53,249 nucleotides of DNA from Oscillospiraceae bacterium (lineage in GTDB: Bacteria > Bacillota > Clostridia > Oscillospirales > Acutalibacteraceae), in contig CACYHA010000012.1 in NCBI GenBank assembly GCA_902774035.1, positions 1 through 53,249 on the forward strand, given 5' to 3'. Below the pieces are notes generated by a model. It was given only the letters and a program-made list of their open reading frames with translations. It did not search any database and had not been told where the DNA came from. Every line of letters begins with the position of its first letter. Position 1 is the stretch's first letter. Positions 7,187 through 15,220 of this stretch are shown in pieces. The position numbers were made by a program, and so were the translations under genes.

Positions 7187-7758
7187 GCGTCTTCCTCCTT
7201 TGCTTCCTGCGCCGGTTCGCGCAGGCGGCGGTTCGTTTTGATGATATAGAGGATCGTCAGACCCAGCGTGAGGGCGAACAGCAGAATGCAGCCCAGCGGA
7301 TTCCACGGCCGCACGGCAAAGGTCCCGCTGGCGGCAACGGCAGGTGTGACTGCTGCGCTCACGGCGGGAGGTACGGCGGCGATCAGCGCGCCGAGCACGG
7401 ACATGGCGATCCAGCGACCTTTGCCGGCGGCAAAGAACCAGTCGCCGTGTTTTTGCGCTTTTCGCAGAAAGTCGAAGAGCACGATGCAATCCGCCAGCAG
7501 CAGCAGCACCGCCAGCAGCAGCGGCAGCGCGCCGAGGAAGATCTGCGACGCGGAAATCACGCCGGAAGCGTGCTGGGTGCGCCGCAGCAGAAGATCGAGA
7601 AAGCCGCCGCTGTCAAGCTGTACCTTGCCGTCGAGAAAGAGCATGGGAAGCAGCGTGAACAGCAGCAAAAACGAGACGGCGGCAAATACGATGAGCAGAA
7701 GCAGAGAGAGGATCTTCAGAACCCGTGCCGCCGGGAAATTTTTTTCTTCAGAGGCCAT
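7183..7758 (-). CDS. Membrane protein of unknown function (4 TM, DUF2975-like)
   Basis: 191 residues with four hydrophobic segments at about 13-38, 77-98, 112-138 and 150-172. The layout resembles small DUF2975-type membrane proteins, but the match is weak. ATG 7758 is preceded by AGGAGG. It is the first gene of a two-gene unit with the flavodoxin-domain gene, driven by a near-consensus promoter at 7790-7818. Confidence 0.6.
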   Translation of the reverse strand: MASEEKNFPAARVLKILSLLLLIVFAAVSFLLLFTLLPMLFLDGKVQLDSGGFLDLLLRRTQHASGVISASQIFLGALPLLLAVLLLLADCIVLFDFLRKAQKHGDWFFAAGKGRWIAMSVLGALIAAVPPAVSAAVTPAVAASGTFAVRPWNPLGCILLFALTLGLTILYIIKTNRRLREPAQEAKEEDA

Positions 7759-7789
7759 ACGAACGCCTCCTTTCCTGTCTTGTTCCATT

Positions 7790-7818
7790 ATTATAGCATT
7801 TTCACACAATGGGGTCAA
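7790..7818 (-). promoter_or_regulatory. Promoter of membrane protein / flavodoxin unit
   Basis: On the minus strand: TTGACC (7813-7818), 17-base spacer, TATAAT (7790-7795). It diverges from the promoter at 7837-7865. Confidence 0.75.
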
Positions 7819-7836
7819 GAAGTTTTTGCGTCGTTC

Positions 7837-7865
7837 TTGACAATGACCTTGTCGACCGTTATAAT
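7837..7865 (+). promoter_or_regulatory. Consensus promoter of the AI-2E-family gene
   Basis: TTGACA (7837-7842), 17 bases, TATAAT (7860-7865): a perfect sigma-A-type match. The inverted repeat at 7878-7912 lies in the leader. Confidence 0.8.
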
Positions 7866-7877
7866 CAAAGAGAAGAT

Positions 7878-7912
7878 AATCATTGATTCGCATGCTGAAC
7901 GAATCAGTGATT
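7878..7912. repeat. Inverted repeat related to family A ends
   Basis: AATCATTGATTCG pairs with CGAATCAGTGATT around loop CATGCTGAA. The right side reads AATCAGTGATTACTA, the reverse complement of the left terminus of the family A copy at 28096 (TAGTAATCACTGATT). It is probably a solo or paired end of that element in the 5' leader of the permease mRNA. Confidence 0.5.
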
Positions 7913-7941
7913 ACTAAAGAAAAAAACAGGGAGTGCTTTTC

Positions 7942-9114
7942 ATGGGAAGAATCCGGCAATGGTTAACCAAACCCTGGGTCGGCTATGCGGCTGCAGCCTG
8001 CGTCGCCGTGGTGCTTTATGAGATTTTGGAACACTTTTCGTCTGTCAAAGGCGCCGTCAGCAACATCTGGGCGTTTTTGTCGCCCGTCATCACCGGCCTT
8101 GTTGTCGCCTATCTTTTTGATCCCGTTGCCCGGTTCTTTGAACGAACCGTTTTGAAAAAGGTGAAAAAAGAGAACGCGCGGCATCTCTGGGCTGTCATAC
8201 TTACGGTGATCTGCGTGGTGCTGGTGATCGTACTGCTGCTTGTGGCGCTGATCCCCTCCGTGGCAAAGAGCGTATCCACCCTCGTTTCCAACTGGGACAA
8301 CTACACCGAAAAGGTTTCGTCGCTGATCGAAAAAGCCGCCGCCTTTGCGAGCGCCCACAACATCAACATTGACCTGTCCAGCATTGAGAACTTTATCGAG
8401 AACTCCATGAGCAAGCTGCTCACCATTGTGAAAGACAACGCCAAGAGCATTCTCAACACCCTGGGCAACATCGGTTCCGGCATCTCGAACTTTGCCGTCG
8501 GCGTGCTGTTCGGGTTCTGCTTCCTTGCGGCAAAGAAGACGCTGCTGACCGCGCTTTTCGTGGTGCGCGGCGCGCTGTTCAAGCGTGAGCGGATCGAAAA
8601 GAACGACAAGCTGTATGCCCGCTGCCACAGCGTATTCATCCGCTACATCGGCTGCACGCTGCTGGACGCGCTGATCATCGGCGTTGCGACGTTCATCTTT
8701 TTGCTGATCGCCCGGATGCCGTATGCGCCTCTGATCGCCGTGGTGTGCGCCATCACGAACATCATTCCCACCTTTGGCCCCATGATTGGTTCCGCCATCG
8801 GCATCTTCTTCCTCGTGCTGGAAAGTCCGTTCAAGGCGCTGATCTTTTTCGCGTTCACATGCATCCTGCAAAGCCTGGACGGCACGGTCATCAAGACCCG
8901 TCTGTTCAAAGGCTCGCTGGGCATCCCGGCGGTCTGGAGCATGGTGCTCATCATTCTCGGCGGAAAGATCGCCGGAATCCTCGGCATCATTCTGTGCATC
9001 CCCATGGGCGCGATCCTTGTGATTCTTTATACCGAGACCATTGAGCCGCGGCTGAAAAAACGCACGGCGCAGATCAACGCGCCCGAACCGCCGACGGAAG
9101 CATCGGTTCCCTGA
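7942..9114 (+). CDS. AI-2E family (UPF0118) permease
   Basis: 390 residues with the PerM/AI-2E family layout. There are two N-terminal TM segments, a third near 70-95, a long amphipathic extracytoplasmic region (about 100-175), then a conserved C-terminal block of TM segments (ITNIIPTFGPMIGSAIGIFF) and the basic C-terminus. Members are proposed to export autoinducer-2 or act as Na+/H+ antiporters; the substrate cannot be told here. ATG 7942 is chosen because AGGGAG (7928-7933) overlaps the alternative GTG at 7933. Confidence 0.85.
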   Translation: MGRIRQWLTKPWVGYAAAACVAVVLYEILEHFSSVKGAVSNIWAFLSPVITGLVVAYLFDPVARFFERTVLKKVKKENARHLWAVILTVICVVLVIVLLLVALIPSVAKSVSTLVSNWDNYTEKVSSLIEKAAAFASAHNINIDLSSIENFIENSMSKLLTIVKDNAKSILNTLGNIGSGISNFAVGVLFGFCFLAAKKTLLTALFVVRGALFKRERIEKNDKLYARCHSVFIRYIGCTLLDALIIGVATFIFLLIARMPYAPLIAVVCAITNIIPTFGPMIGSAIGIFFLVLESPFKALIFFAFTCILQSLDGTVIKTRLFKGSLGIPAVWSMVLIILGGKIAGILGIILCIPMGAILVILYTETIEPRLKKRTAQINAPEPPTEASVP

Positions 9115-9134
9115 CCGAAAAGGAGAATTCATTG

Positions 9135-9947
9135 ATGAAAGAATCGTTGAAACATCTGGACTTCAGCGGAAAAGCGCTGACCGCGCCCTACCGCCTGATC
9201 GGCTCGCGTTACTACACAGGGTCGGATTTCCACGCGTCCGCGCAGGGCATCACCACCGACGGCCGGTATTATTACTGCACCGGCACTGTGCTGCCGCTGA
9301 AATTTCACGGGCTGACAAAAATCGACATGCAGACCGGCGAGGTGCTGCTGAAAAAAGAAAACTATCTGCCGCCGATCCTCGAAAAGCAGGGGTTCCATCA
9401 TTACGGCGGCTGTACCTACTTTGAAAACCAGATCTATGTTGCGATTGAAGACAAGGACAGCGACCACCCGTGCATCGGCGTCTTCAGCGCCGAAACGCTG
9501 GAATTCACGGGGCAGTATCAGATACTCGGCCCGGAGATCCAGCCCGACGGAAATCTGCCCTGGTGCGCCGCGGACAAGGACAACCGCCTGCTTTATACCG
9601 GCTTTTTCAACCACTGCGACCGCATCAATGTTTTTCAAATCGACACGCTGGAATGCCTTCGCAGCATTCCTCTGAGCCATATGGTGGAGCACACCCAGGG
9701 AGGCGAGATGTGGAACGGGCGGATCTACATTTCCTGCCACGACACCTGGCCGAAGAAGCACATCTATTCCATTGCCCCGGAAACCGGCAGGGTGGAGCTT
9801 GTCATGGAACGCGATGCGTCGAAGAACCTTGTGGAATCGGAGGGTATCACGATCTGGCCGATGGAGGACGGTTCGTTTTTCCATCAGCTCGACGTGATCT
9901 ATCCCTTTACGCTGGCGATTCGCCGTTACAGCGGGCCGGAAGCGTAA
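9135..9947 (+). CDS. Beta-propeller-like protein of unknown function (270 aa)
   Basis: No signal peptide. Repeated short beta stretches such as ITTDGRYYYCTG, LTKIDMQTGEVL, PCIGVFSAETLEF and RINVFQIDTLECL look like blades of a YncE/WD40-like propeller. ATG 9135 follows AAGGAGA; TTG 9132 is a less likely start. It is 20 bases downstream of the permease gene and ends before a terminator, so the two genes are probably co-transcribed. A binding or sensing role is possible; no catalytic motif was seen. Confidence 0.6.
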   Translation: MKESLKHLDFSGKALTAPYRLIGSRYYTGSDFHASAQGITTDGRYYYCTGTVLPLKFHGLTKIDMQTGEVLLKKENYLPPILEKQGFHHYGGCTYFENQIYVAIEDKDSDHPCIGVFSAETLEFTGQYQILGPEIQPDGNLPWCAADKDNRLLYTGFFNHCDRINVFQIDTLECLRSIPLSHMVEHTQGGEMWNGRIYISCHDTWPKKHIYSIAPETGRVELVMERDASKNLVESEGITIWPMEDGSFFHQLDVIYPFTLAIRRYSGPEA

Positions 9948-9962
9948 ACAGAAACAAACAGG

Positions 9963-9993
9963 GAGCCGTCTCGGGAAAGGCGGCTCTTTTTTT
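9963..9993 (+). terminator. Terminator
   Basis: GAGCCG(tctcgggaaagg)CGGCTC followed by TTTTTTT. It ends the permease/propeller unit and abuts the structured element at 9994. Confidence 0.85.
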
Positions 9994-10140
9994 CGCACGG
10001 CTGCGCCGTGCGAAACGCGGCGGCGGGATCGCGCAGCCCGGGCTGCGCGAAAAAGGCGCGGATGTCCGCGCCTTTTTGCCTCGTGCAGATGCACGAGGCA
10101 TCCCGCCGCCGCCTTTTTGCGCAGCGAAGCTGCGCAAAAA
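9994..10140. repeat. Five-hairpin four-way-junction element, copy C1
   Basis: Hairpin a: CGCACGGC/GCCGTGCG (9994-10012). An outer 13-base stem (10017-10029 with 10100-10112, GCGGCGGCGGGAT/ATCCCGCCGCCGC) encloses three arms without a single unpaired junction base: b 10030-10049 (perfect palindrome), c 10050-10077 (13-base stem, TG loop) and d 10078-10099 (9-base stem). Hairpin e, 10114-10140, has a 12-base stem and GAA loop. It fills the gap between convergent genes. Copies C2 and C3 have the same plan with different but pairing bases. Confidence 0.8.
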
Positions 10141-10155
10141 AGGGGCTGATATGAT

Positions 10156-10779
10156 TTACTGCAGCAGCGCCCGCGCTTTGAAAAACTTCACCGCGCCGAT
10201 GACGTTGAAGATCACGGCAACGATCAGTAAGATCGCCGTAATGATCGCGTAGGATTCCACGGAGCAGGCGGGGTTGCTCTGGCAGTATTCCACAAGAATG
10301 TTGGAATTGTTCACACTGTTCGCCGCGTTGAAGCCGAGCACGGTGAACACGGCTGCGCCGAGACCGAGTATGGCGGCGGGAAGGTGCAGCACCTGCGCTT
10401 TTTTAGAAAGCATAATGCCGTTCATGATCAGCACCGCAAGCAGCAGGGCATAGGCGAGCAGACCGAAGAGCGCCAGCGGTTTGCAGGAAGCGGGCGCAAA
10501 GTAGTTGAAGGTGTCCATGTTGCCGAAAACGCCGCCCGGAACGGTGAGATTTCCGGTCAGACCGCAGAAAAATGCGTTCCAGCCGCTGACTTTGATCTCG
10601 ATGCCGGGAATGTCGGTGTTATAGATGCACAGCCACGGCAAAAACGCGATGAGGCACAGCAGCGCGCAAACGGCGAACGCGATGCGCGGAAAGGGCTTCA
10701 GCTTTGCCATTGCAGCCGTATAAGAGCGCAGCTTTTTGCTTTGGCCGGGTGCAGAGCCGGCGGTTTGTTTCTTTGCCAT
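10156..10779 (-). CDS. Membrane protein of unknown function (4 TM)
   Basis: 207 residues. A basic N-terminus (MAKKQTAGSAPGQSKKLRS) is followed by hydrophobic segments at about 30-50, 100-122, 130-155 and 175-198, with an extracellular loop after the first. No motif or family recognised. Stop and start sit 11 bases from the lipoprotein gene upstream, so it is likely the second gene of that unit. It ends just beside the C1 element. Confidence 0.5.
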   Translation of the reverse strand: MAKKQTAGSAPGQSKKLRSYTAAMAKLKPFPRIAFAVCALLCLIAFLPWLCIYNTDIPGIEIKVSGWNAFFCGLTGNLTVPGGVFGNMDTFNYFAPASCKPLALFGLLAYALLLAVLIMNGIMLSKKAQVLHLPAAILGLGAAVFTVLGFNAANSVNNSNILVEYCQSNPACSVESYAIITAILLIVAVIFNVIGAVKFFKARALLQ

Positions 10780-10790
10780 AAGAAATCCTC

Positions 10791-11315
10791 CTATTTGATC
10801 ACATAGTATTGTAAGCCGCTTGCGTCCTCGATCAGGTCGCAGGATGCAACTTCAAAGGAAAGGAAGGAGATCACCTCGTTGCGGCTGGGGTCGATCGAAC
10901 CGTCGGGCAGATAGGAATGAATGGTGATCTCGGTTTTTTCGGCGCTTTGGAGGCGGCCGGTCAGGTGTACCCAGGTCTTGTCGCCGTTGTCGGCGCTCTG
11001 GTTGCGCGGTTCGGGCAGGGGCTCGGCGCTGTGCAAGAGGAAGCCGATGATCGTGTCGCGGCCGCAGGTGCAGCCGTATTCCGAAGAGGATTTGCGCACG
11101 CCGCAGATGTAGCTTTTGCCGTTCACGTCGGTGAGCTCATAGGTAAAACAGTCGAATTCCAGCGTGCTTTCCAGATATTGCTCCGGGTAATACTGCATAT
11201 TGGTCATCAAAAGGAAGAATGTGTCTTCGGTGAGCACATAGTCCCTGGTTTTGCCGCAGCCGAAGCACGCAAGGCACAGCATTGCGGCCAGCAGAAGGGA
11301 GATCGCTTTTTTCAC
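10791..11315 (-). CDS. Lipoprotein with DUF1980/TIGR03943-like OB domain
   Basis: 174 residues with a lipoprotein signal (MKKAISLLLAAMLCLACFGC, acylated Cys near 20). The body (LTEDTFFLLMTNMQYYPEQY, then ICGVRKSSSEYGCTCGRDTI and WVHLTGRLQSAEKTEITIHS) resembles the C-terminal domain of TIGR03943/DUF1980 proteins, where a Cys pair precedes a strand and a W-V-x-x-T-G motif follows. Those proteins have been linked to zinc homeostasis. A related-looking OB lipoprotein ends the znu-like operon nearby (12989-13627). A metal-binding role is inferred. Confidence 0.6.
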   Translation of the reverse strand: MKKAISLLLAAMLCLACFGCGKTRDYVLTEDTFFLLMTNMQYYPEQYLESTLEFDCFTYELTDVNGKSYICGVRKSSSEYGCTCGRDTIIGFLLHSAEPLPEPRNQSADNGDKTWVHLTGRLQSAEKTEITIHSYLPDGSIDPSRNEVISFLSFEVASCDLIEDASGLQYYVIK

Positions 11316-11344
11316 AGGCTTTCCTCCTTTTTAAAAGATATCTT

Positions 11345-11373
11345 ATTATACCGAACTTTGTGAATAAAATCAA
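11345..11373 (-). promoter_or_regulatory. Promoter of the 11315 lipoprotein unit
   Basis: Minus strand: TTGATT (11368-11373), 17 bases, TATAAT (11345-11350). Confidence 0.7.
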
Positions 11374-11465
11374 CCTTTGCGCACAAAGATTTTTTCAGGT
11401 GAATAAGCTCCGGTTTTCGGGCAAAACTAACGGTACTGTTATCAAGACGAAACGGAGGATTTTCC

Positions 11466-12878
11466 ATGAAAAAACTGCTTGCTTTGTGCCTTGCGCTGCT
11501 GGTTGTCTGCGGTGTGTTTGCCGCCTGCAACGATAATTTGCACAAAGAAATCACAAAGGACGCCGGCGAAGACACGACCGGCTCCACCGCTGCGCCCGCA
11601 AAAGCGACCGCGCTCACCGCTCTGCTTTCCACCCCGTCGCAGGCGGCGGTCTGGGAGGAGATCGCCCAAAGCTATCAGAAAGAGACCGGCGTCAAACTGC
11701 GGGTGACCACCGTCAGCTCCGACACCTATCCGTCCGCGCTCTCCAAACAACTCAAAGGCGACGACGCGCCCGTGATCTTTGAGTGGATCCGCACGGCAAA
11801 GGACGACAGCCTGCGCGACGCCATGACCGACCTGAAGGGGACGGGCTTTGCCTCGTTTCTGTCCGACACCGCCCTTGCTCTGCGCAGCGGCGATAAGGTG
11901 CAGGCGGTTCCGGTCGACGTTTCCGTGTTCGGGATCCTCTATAACGAGGCGCTGACCGACCGCTATTTTGCGCTCAAAGACAAGGGCACGTCCTACAGCT
12001 CCATGGCGGAGATCAACAGCTTTGAAAAGCTTTCGCGTCTTGCAGAGGATCTGCAGAAGCACAAGGCCGATCTCGGCATCGACGGCGCCTTTGCCGCTCC
12101 GGCTTATAAAGGAAAGGACGGCAGCGTCTGGCAGCAGGAGATTGCAAACGCCGCGGTCTATGCCGAAGCAAAGCGTTCCGACGGTGCGCTGGACGATCTT
12201 GCCGCGTTCCTGAAGGATACCTTTGATTTCACTTACAGCGACAATGTGAAAGGGCTGTTGGATCTGACGGCGAAAAACGCCGACGCCGACGCGAAGACTC
12301 TGAAAAACCGCACGGCTGCCGACGCGCGAAACAGCTTTCGGCAGGGGAAGGCAGTCTTTCTGCTCGACGGGACCGACGCGTCCGAAGCCCTCTTTTCTGA
12401 CGGCAGCACGCTGAAGGCGCAGCAGGTGAAGCTCCTGCCGCTTTATCTCGGCGCGGACGGCGAAGAGACCGGCGGTCTTTCCGTGCGTGTGGAACGCGCC
12501 CTCGCTGTCAACGACAAGGCCGACGCCGACCGCAAACAGGCCGCTGTGGATTTTTTGGAATGGCTGTTTTCTTCGGAGCAGGGCAAACGCTTCGTTTTCG
12601 AAAAGCTGCGTCTGCGCGCGCCGCTGACCTCTTTTGCCGACGATGAACGCGTGAGCGATCCGCTGACCCGCACGGCGTTGGCGACCCTCGGCAAGAACGG
12701 CCGCGAGAGCGTGCCCGAGGTGCTTGACCGCTTTTTGCCCGTCGAGGGGATGGAGCGCGTGTCGGACTATCTGCTGTCATATCTGCGCGGCGAACGCGGC
12801 TGGGACGATTTGATGCGCGATATGCGCGAGCGCTGGAAGCAGATGTGGAAAGACGGCACGGATCTAATGGAAAATTGA
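11466..12878 (+). CDS. Extracellular solute-binding lipoprotein (ABC family 1), orphan
   Basis: 470 residues. The lipobox LFAAC-like sequence VFAAC ends the signal peptide near residue 20, and a Ser/Thr/Ala linker follows. The mature part has the family 1 binding-protein pattern: VWEEIAQSYQKETGVKLRV near the N-terminus, then PVDVSVFGILYNEAL. Such proteins usually deliver oligosaccharides to an ABC importer, yet no permease or ATPase genes adjoin it. It may serve a shared multitask ATPase system elsewhere. The last codons (MEN, stop) come from an AT-rich heptamer repeat at 12867-12893. Confidence 0.75.
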   Translation: MKKLLALCLALLVVCGVFAACNDNLHKEITKDAGEDTTGSTAAPAKATALTALLSTPSQAAVWEEIAQSYQKETGVKLRVTTVSSDTYPSALSKQLKGDDAPVIFEWIRTAKDDSLRDAMTDLKGTGFASFLSDTALALRSGDKVQAVPVDVSVFGILYNEALTDRYFALKDKGTSYSSMAEINSFEKLSRLAEDLQKHKADLGIDGAFAAPAYKGKDGSVWQQEIANAAVYAEAKRSDGALDDLAAFLKDTFDFTYSDNVKGLLDLTAKNADADAKTLKNRTAADARNSFRQGKAVFLLDGTDASEALFSDGSTLKAQQVKLLPLYLGADGEETGGLSVRVERALAVNDKADADRKQAAVDFLEWLFSSEQGKRFVFEKLRLRAPLTSFADDERVSDPLTRTALATLGKNGRESVPEVLDRFLPVEGMERVSDYLLSYLRGERGWDDLMRDMRERWKQMWKDGTDLMEN

Positions 12879-12893
12879 AAATGGAAAATTGAA
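12867..12893. repeat. Heptamer-type repeat GAAAATT/GAAAATG at a gene end
   Basis: Tandem GAAAATT GAAAATG GAAAATT GAAAA. It supplies the last codons and the TGA of the solute-binding protein gene. A matching tract lies at 20561-20600; a related stretch in opposite orientation is at 12969-12988. Confidence 0.6.
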
Positions 12894-12902
12894 AAACAGA
12901 CG

Positions 12903-12944
12903 AAAACCGGAGCGTTTCGACTTTTACGGAACGCTCCGGTTTTT
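12903..12944 (+). terminator. Terminator, likely bidirectional
   Basis: AAAACCGGAGCGTT pairs with AACGCTCCGGTTTT around a 14-base loop. A and T runs on both sides suit both the solute-binding gene (+) and the znu-like operon (-). Confidence 0.85.
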
Positions 12945-12988
12945 ACTTGAACGGAAAGCCGAAAAGATTCATTTTCAACTTTCAATTC

Positions 12989-13627
12989 TTATGCTTGTGC
13001 AAAGTGGTCGATGTTGATCACCGTGTAGGTGATGCCCAGCTCGTCGTAGGTGCCGATCGTGCCGACCAGAGAGATCGTGGTGTCGAGCGCCAGATCCTTC
13101 GGCAGCTCGTCGCCGGCGATCTCCACGCTCCACGCGGCGCAGCAGCCGGTGTCGTCGTACCCGATGATCCAGTTGTAATCGAGGCCGGTCTCGTCATAGT
13201 GGGTCTTCTCATACAGACCCGTGACGCGGATGGTCTTGCCGAGATAAGGCTTCACGTCCTGCATGATGGACTGCATCTGCGCCGTGGTCATGTTGTTGTT
13301 GAGCCCCTGCAGATCAATGTCGACGTCATATTTGTCAAGCTGCGCAGCGGCCGCGGACTCCTTGCTTTCGTCCTGGCGAACGGCAAGGGAGGACAGGGTG
13401 GTGTCGCTTTCGGTGTTGTCCGCCGGGGTGGAAAGGGTCGTTCCGGCGTTCGCGGTGTCGTTGACGGTGTCGAGTGCCTGGGTGGAGCTGTCGGCGCTGC
13501 TCTGGGTGTCGACGGTAACTTCGGCGTCGGTGTTGGCCGGCGCGGTGGGGGTATCGCTGTTGCCGCCGCAGGCGCAAAGTGCGCACGCGAGCAGCACGGA
13601 GATCAGAATTATAAGAAGCTTTTTCAT
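12989..13627 (-). CDS. OB-fold lipoprotein at the end of the zinc operon
   Basis: 212 residues. Lipoprotein signal MKKLLIILISVLLACALCAC, then a long Ser/Thr/Asp linker (about 22-105) and a C-terminal domain: YLGKTIRVTGLYEKT, GCCAAWSVEI, ISLVGTIGTYDEL. This pattern fits a bacterial OB fold, with a Cys-Cys pair placed like the metal-linked Cys of DUF1980 domains. The start overlaps the permease stop (ATGA), so it belongs to the transporter operon. A surface metal-capture or chaperone role is inferred, not shown. Confidence 0.6.
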   Translation of the reverse strand: MKKLLIILISVLLACALCACGGNSDTPTAPANTDAEVTVDTQSSADSSTQALDTVNDTANAGTTLSTPADNTESDTTLSSLAVRQDESKESAAAAQLDKYDVDIDLQGLNNNMTTAQMQSIMQDVKPYLGKTIRVTGLYEKTHYDETGLDYNWIIGYDDTGCCAAWSVEIAGDELPKDLALDTTISLVGTIGTYDELGITYTVINIDHFAQA

Positions 13628-14514
13628 TTTTTTCTTCCGCCTTTCAGAAAATCGATTAGAACGCAAATCAGGAACGCCGTCAGCTCCGTTGCAACGATCG
13701 TGCAGCCGACCGGCGTCGAATAGACGATGGCGATCAGAATGCCGGCCACGGCGCAGCAAACCGAGATCGCCGCCGCGCTGAGGATGACCGCCCGGAAGCT
13801 TTTGAACAGCCGCATCCCGCACTGGGCGGGGAAGACGATCAGCGCCGTGATCAGCAGCGCGCCGACCAGCCGCACCGCCAGAACGATGACGACCGCCGTG
13901 ATGACCGCCAGCAAAAGGTTGTAGGCGGAAGCCCGGGTGCCCGTTGCACGCGCAAAGTCCTCGTCAAAGGTCACGGCAAAGATCTTTTTATAAAACAGCA
14001 GGTAAAACAGCAGGACGATGGCCGCGAGAATGATGCACAGAATGACGTCGCTGTGCGAAAGGGTGATGATCGAGGTGGAGCCGAAAAGGATGCTGCACAC
14101 GTCGCCGCTGACGTTTCCGCCCTTGGGCGGAAAAATGTTCATCACAACGTAGCCCAGCGAGAGGAAAGACACCGAAAGGATGGCGATCGCGGAATCGCCC
14201 TTCAGTTTCTGTTTTCCCCCGCGCAGCAGCCAGACGGCGACCAGCGTCGTCACCGGCAAAGAGACATACATCGGCGAGAGCGACAGCGTCGTTGCAACGG
14301 TCATGGTGCCGAAGGTCACGTGAGACAGACCGTCGCCGATCATGGAATAGCGTTTGAGCACCAGCGTCACGCCCAGCAGCGCCGCGCACAGCGCCACAAG
14401 CGGGGCAACCGTCAGCGCGTTGATCGTGAAGCTCATCGGCAGATATTTTTTCAGCGCTTCGAAAAAGTCTACCGACAGGTCAAGGCGCATGTTGGACAAC
14501 AGCGTTTCAAGCAT
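13624..14514 (-). CDS. znuB: Metal (zinc/manganese-type) ABC transporter permease, ABC-3 family
   Basis: About 296 residues with eight to nine TM segments and family features such as GVTLVLKRYSMIGDGLSHVT early and VRLVGALLITALIVFPAQ in the C-terminal half. ABC-3 permeases import Zn, Mn or Fe. ATG 14514 lies inside the end of the ATPase gene and is preceded by AGGTGA; a TTG at 14535 is an alternative. Zinc is favoured over manganese by the neighbours, but ion specificity is not fixed by sequence. Confidence 0.85.
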   Translation of the reverse strand: MLETLLSNMRLDLSVDFFEALKKYLPMSFTINALTVAPLVALCAALLGVTLVLKRYSMIGDGLSHVTFGTMTVATTLSLSPMYVSLPVTTLVAVWLLRGGKQKLKGDSAIAILSVSFLSLGYVVMNIFPPKGGNVSGDVCSILFGSTSIITLSHSDVILCIILAAIVLLFYLLFYKKIFAVTFDEDFARATGTRASAYNLLLAVITAVVIVLAVRLVGALLITALIVFPAQCGMRLFKSFRAVILSAAAISVCCAVAGILIAIVYSTPVGCTIVATELTAFLICVLIDFLKGGRKK

Positions 14515-15220
14515 CGCCTTCACCTGCTTTCTCAAGGAAGAATTTGCCGATCTCGGAGGCTCTGTATTGTTCGATCGTGCCGAAGAAGCAACTGCCGTGC
14601 TGGATCTGCAGAATGTGGCTGGCGTAGCTCAGCGCCGCAGAGAGGTCGTGAGAGACCATAACGACCGTGATGCCGTCGCCGTTGATTTTTTTGATCAGAT
14701 TGTACATGTCCGCGGTAACGATGGGATCAAGTCCCGCCACCGGTTCGTCGAGGACGATCATTTTCCTGGTTGCACACAGGGCGCGCGCCAGCAGCACACG
14801 CTGCTGCTGACCGCCGGAAAGGGCGCGGTAGGAGCGCTTTTTCAGCGCTTCGATCTCCAACACCTGCATCCAGTGCGCGGCGGTTTCTTTTTGTTCCCGG
14901 GTATAGAACGGACGCAGTCCGCTGCGGTTGAGGCAGCCGGAACTCACGACTTCCCAGACGGTTGCGGGGAAATCGCGCTGAATGTCGGTCTGCTGCGGCA
15001 GATAACCGATCTCGTTGCGCATCAGACCGTTTTCAAAGCGGATCTTGCCGGAAAGCGGCGCCTTGAGGGAAAGAAGCGTTTTCATCAGGGTGCTTTTTCC
15101 CGCGCCGTTTTCGCCGACGATACACAGATAGTCCCCCTCGGAAATCGTAAACGACAGGTGTTCGGCGACGGGCTTGCTTTCGTAGCCGACGGAAACATCC
15201 TCAAATTTGAGCAGTTCCAT
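14507..15220 (-). CDS. znuC: Metal ABC transporter ATP-binding protein
   Basis: 237 residues with Walker A GENGAGKST, Q-loop LPQQTD, signature LSGGQQQR, Walker B MIVLDEP and the H-loop VSHD. It is the ATPase of the importer. Its start overlaps the stop of the binding-protein gene (TAATG), and its end overlaps the permease start, as in a tightly coupled operon. Confidence 0.9.
   Translation of the reverse strand: MELLKFEDVSVGYESKPVAEHLSFTISEGDYLCIVGENGAGKSTLMKTLLSLKAPLSGKIRFENGLMRNEIGYLPQQTDIQRDFPATVWEVVSSGCLNRSGLRPFYTREQKETAAHWMQVLEIEALKKRSYRALSGGQQQRVLLARALCATRKMIVLDEPVAGLDPIVTADMYNLIKKINGDGITVVMVSHDLSAALSYASHILQIQHGSCFFGTIEQYRASEIGKFFLEKAGEGDA

Noticed and set aside
9994-10140. Reading the C1 hairpins as ordinary tandem terminators
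   Set aside because: A separate terminator with a T-run precedes it at 9963-9993. The nested outer stem and the repeated plan at two other loci go beyond terminators, though hairpins c and e could still stop transcription.
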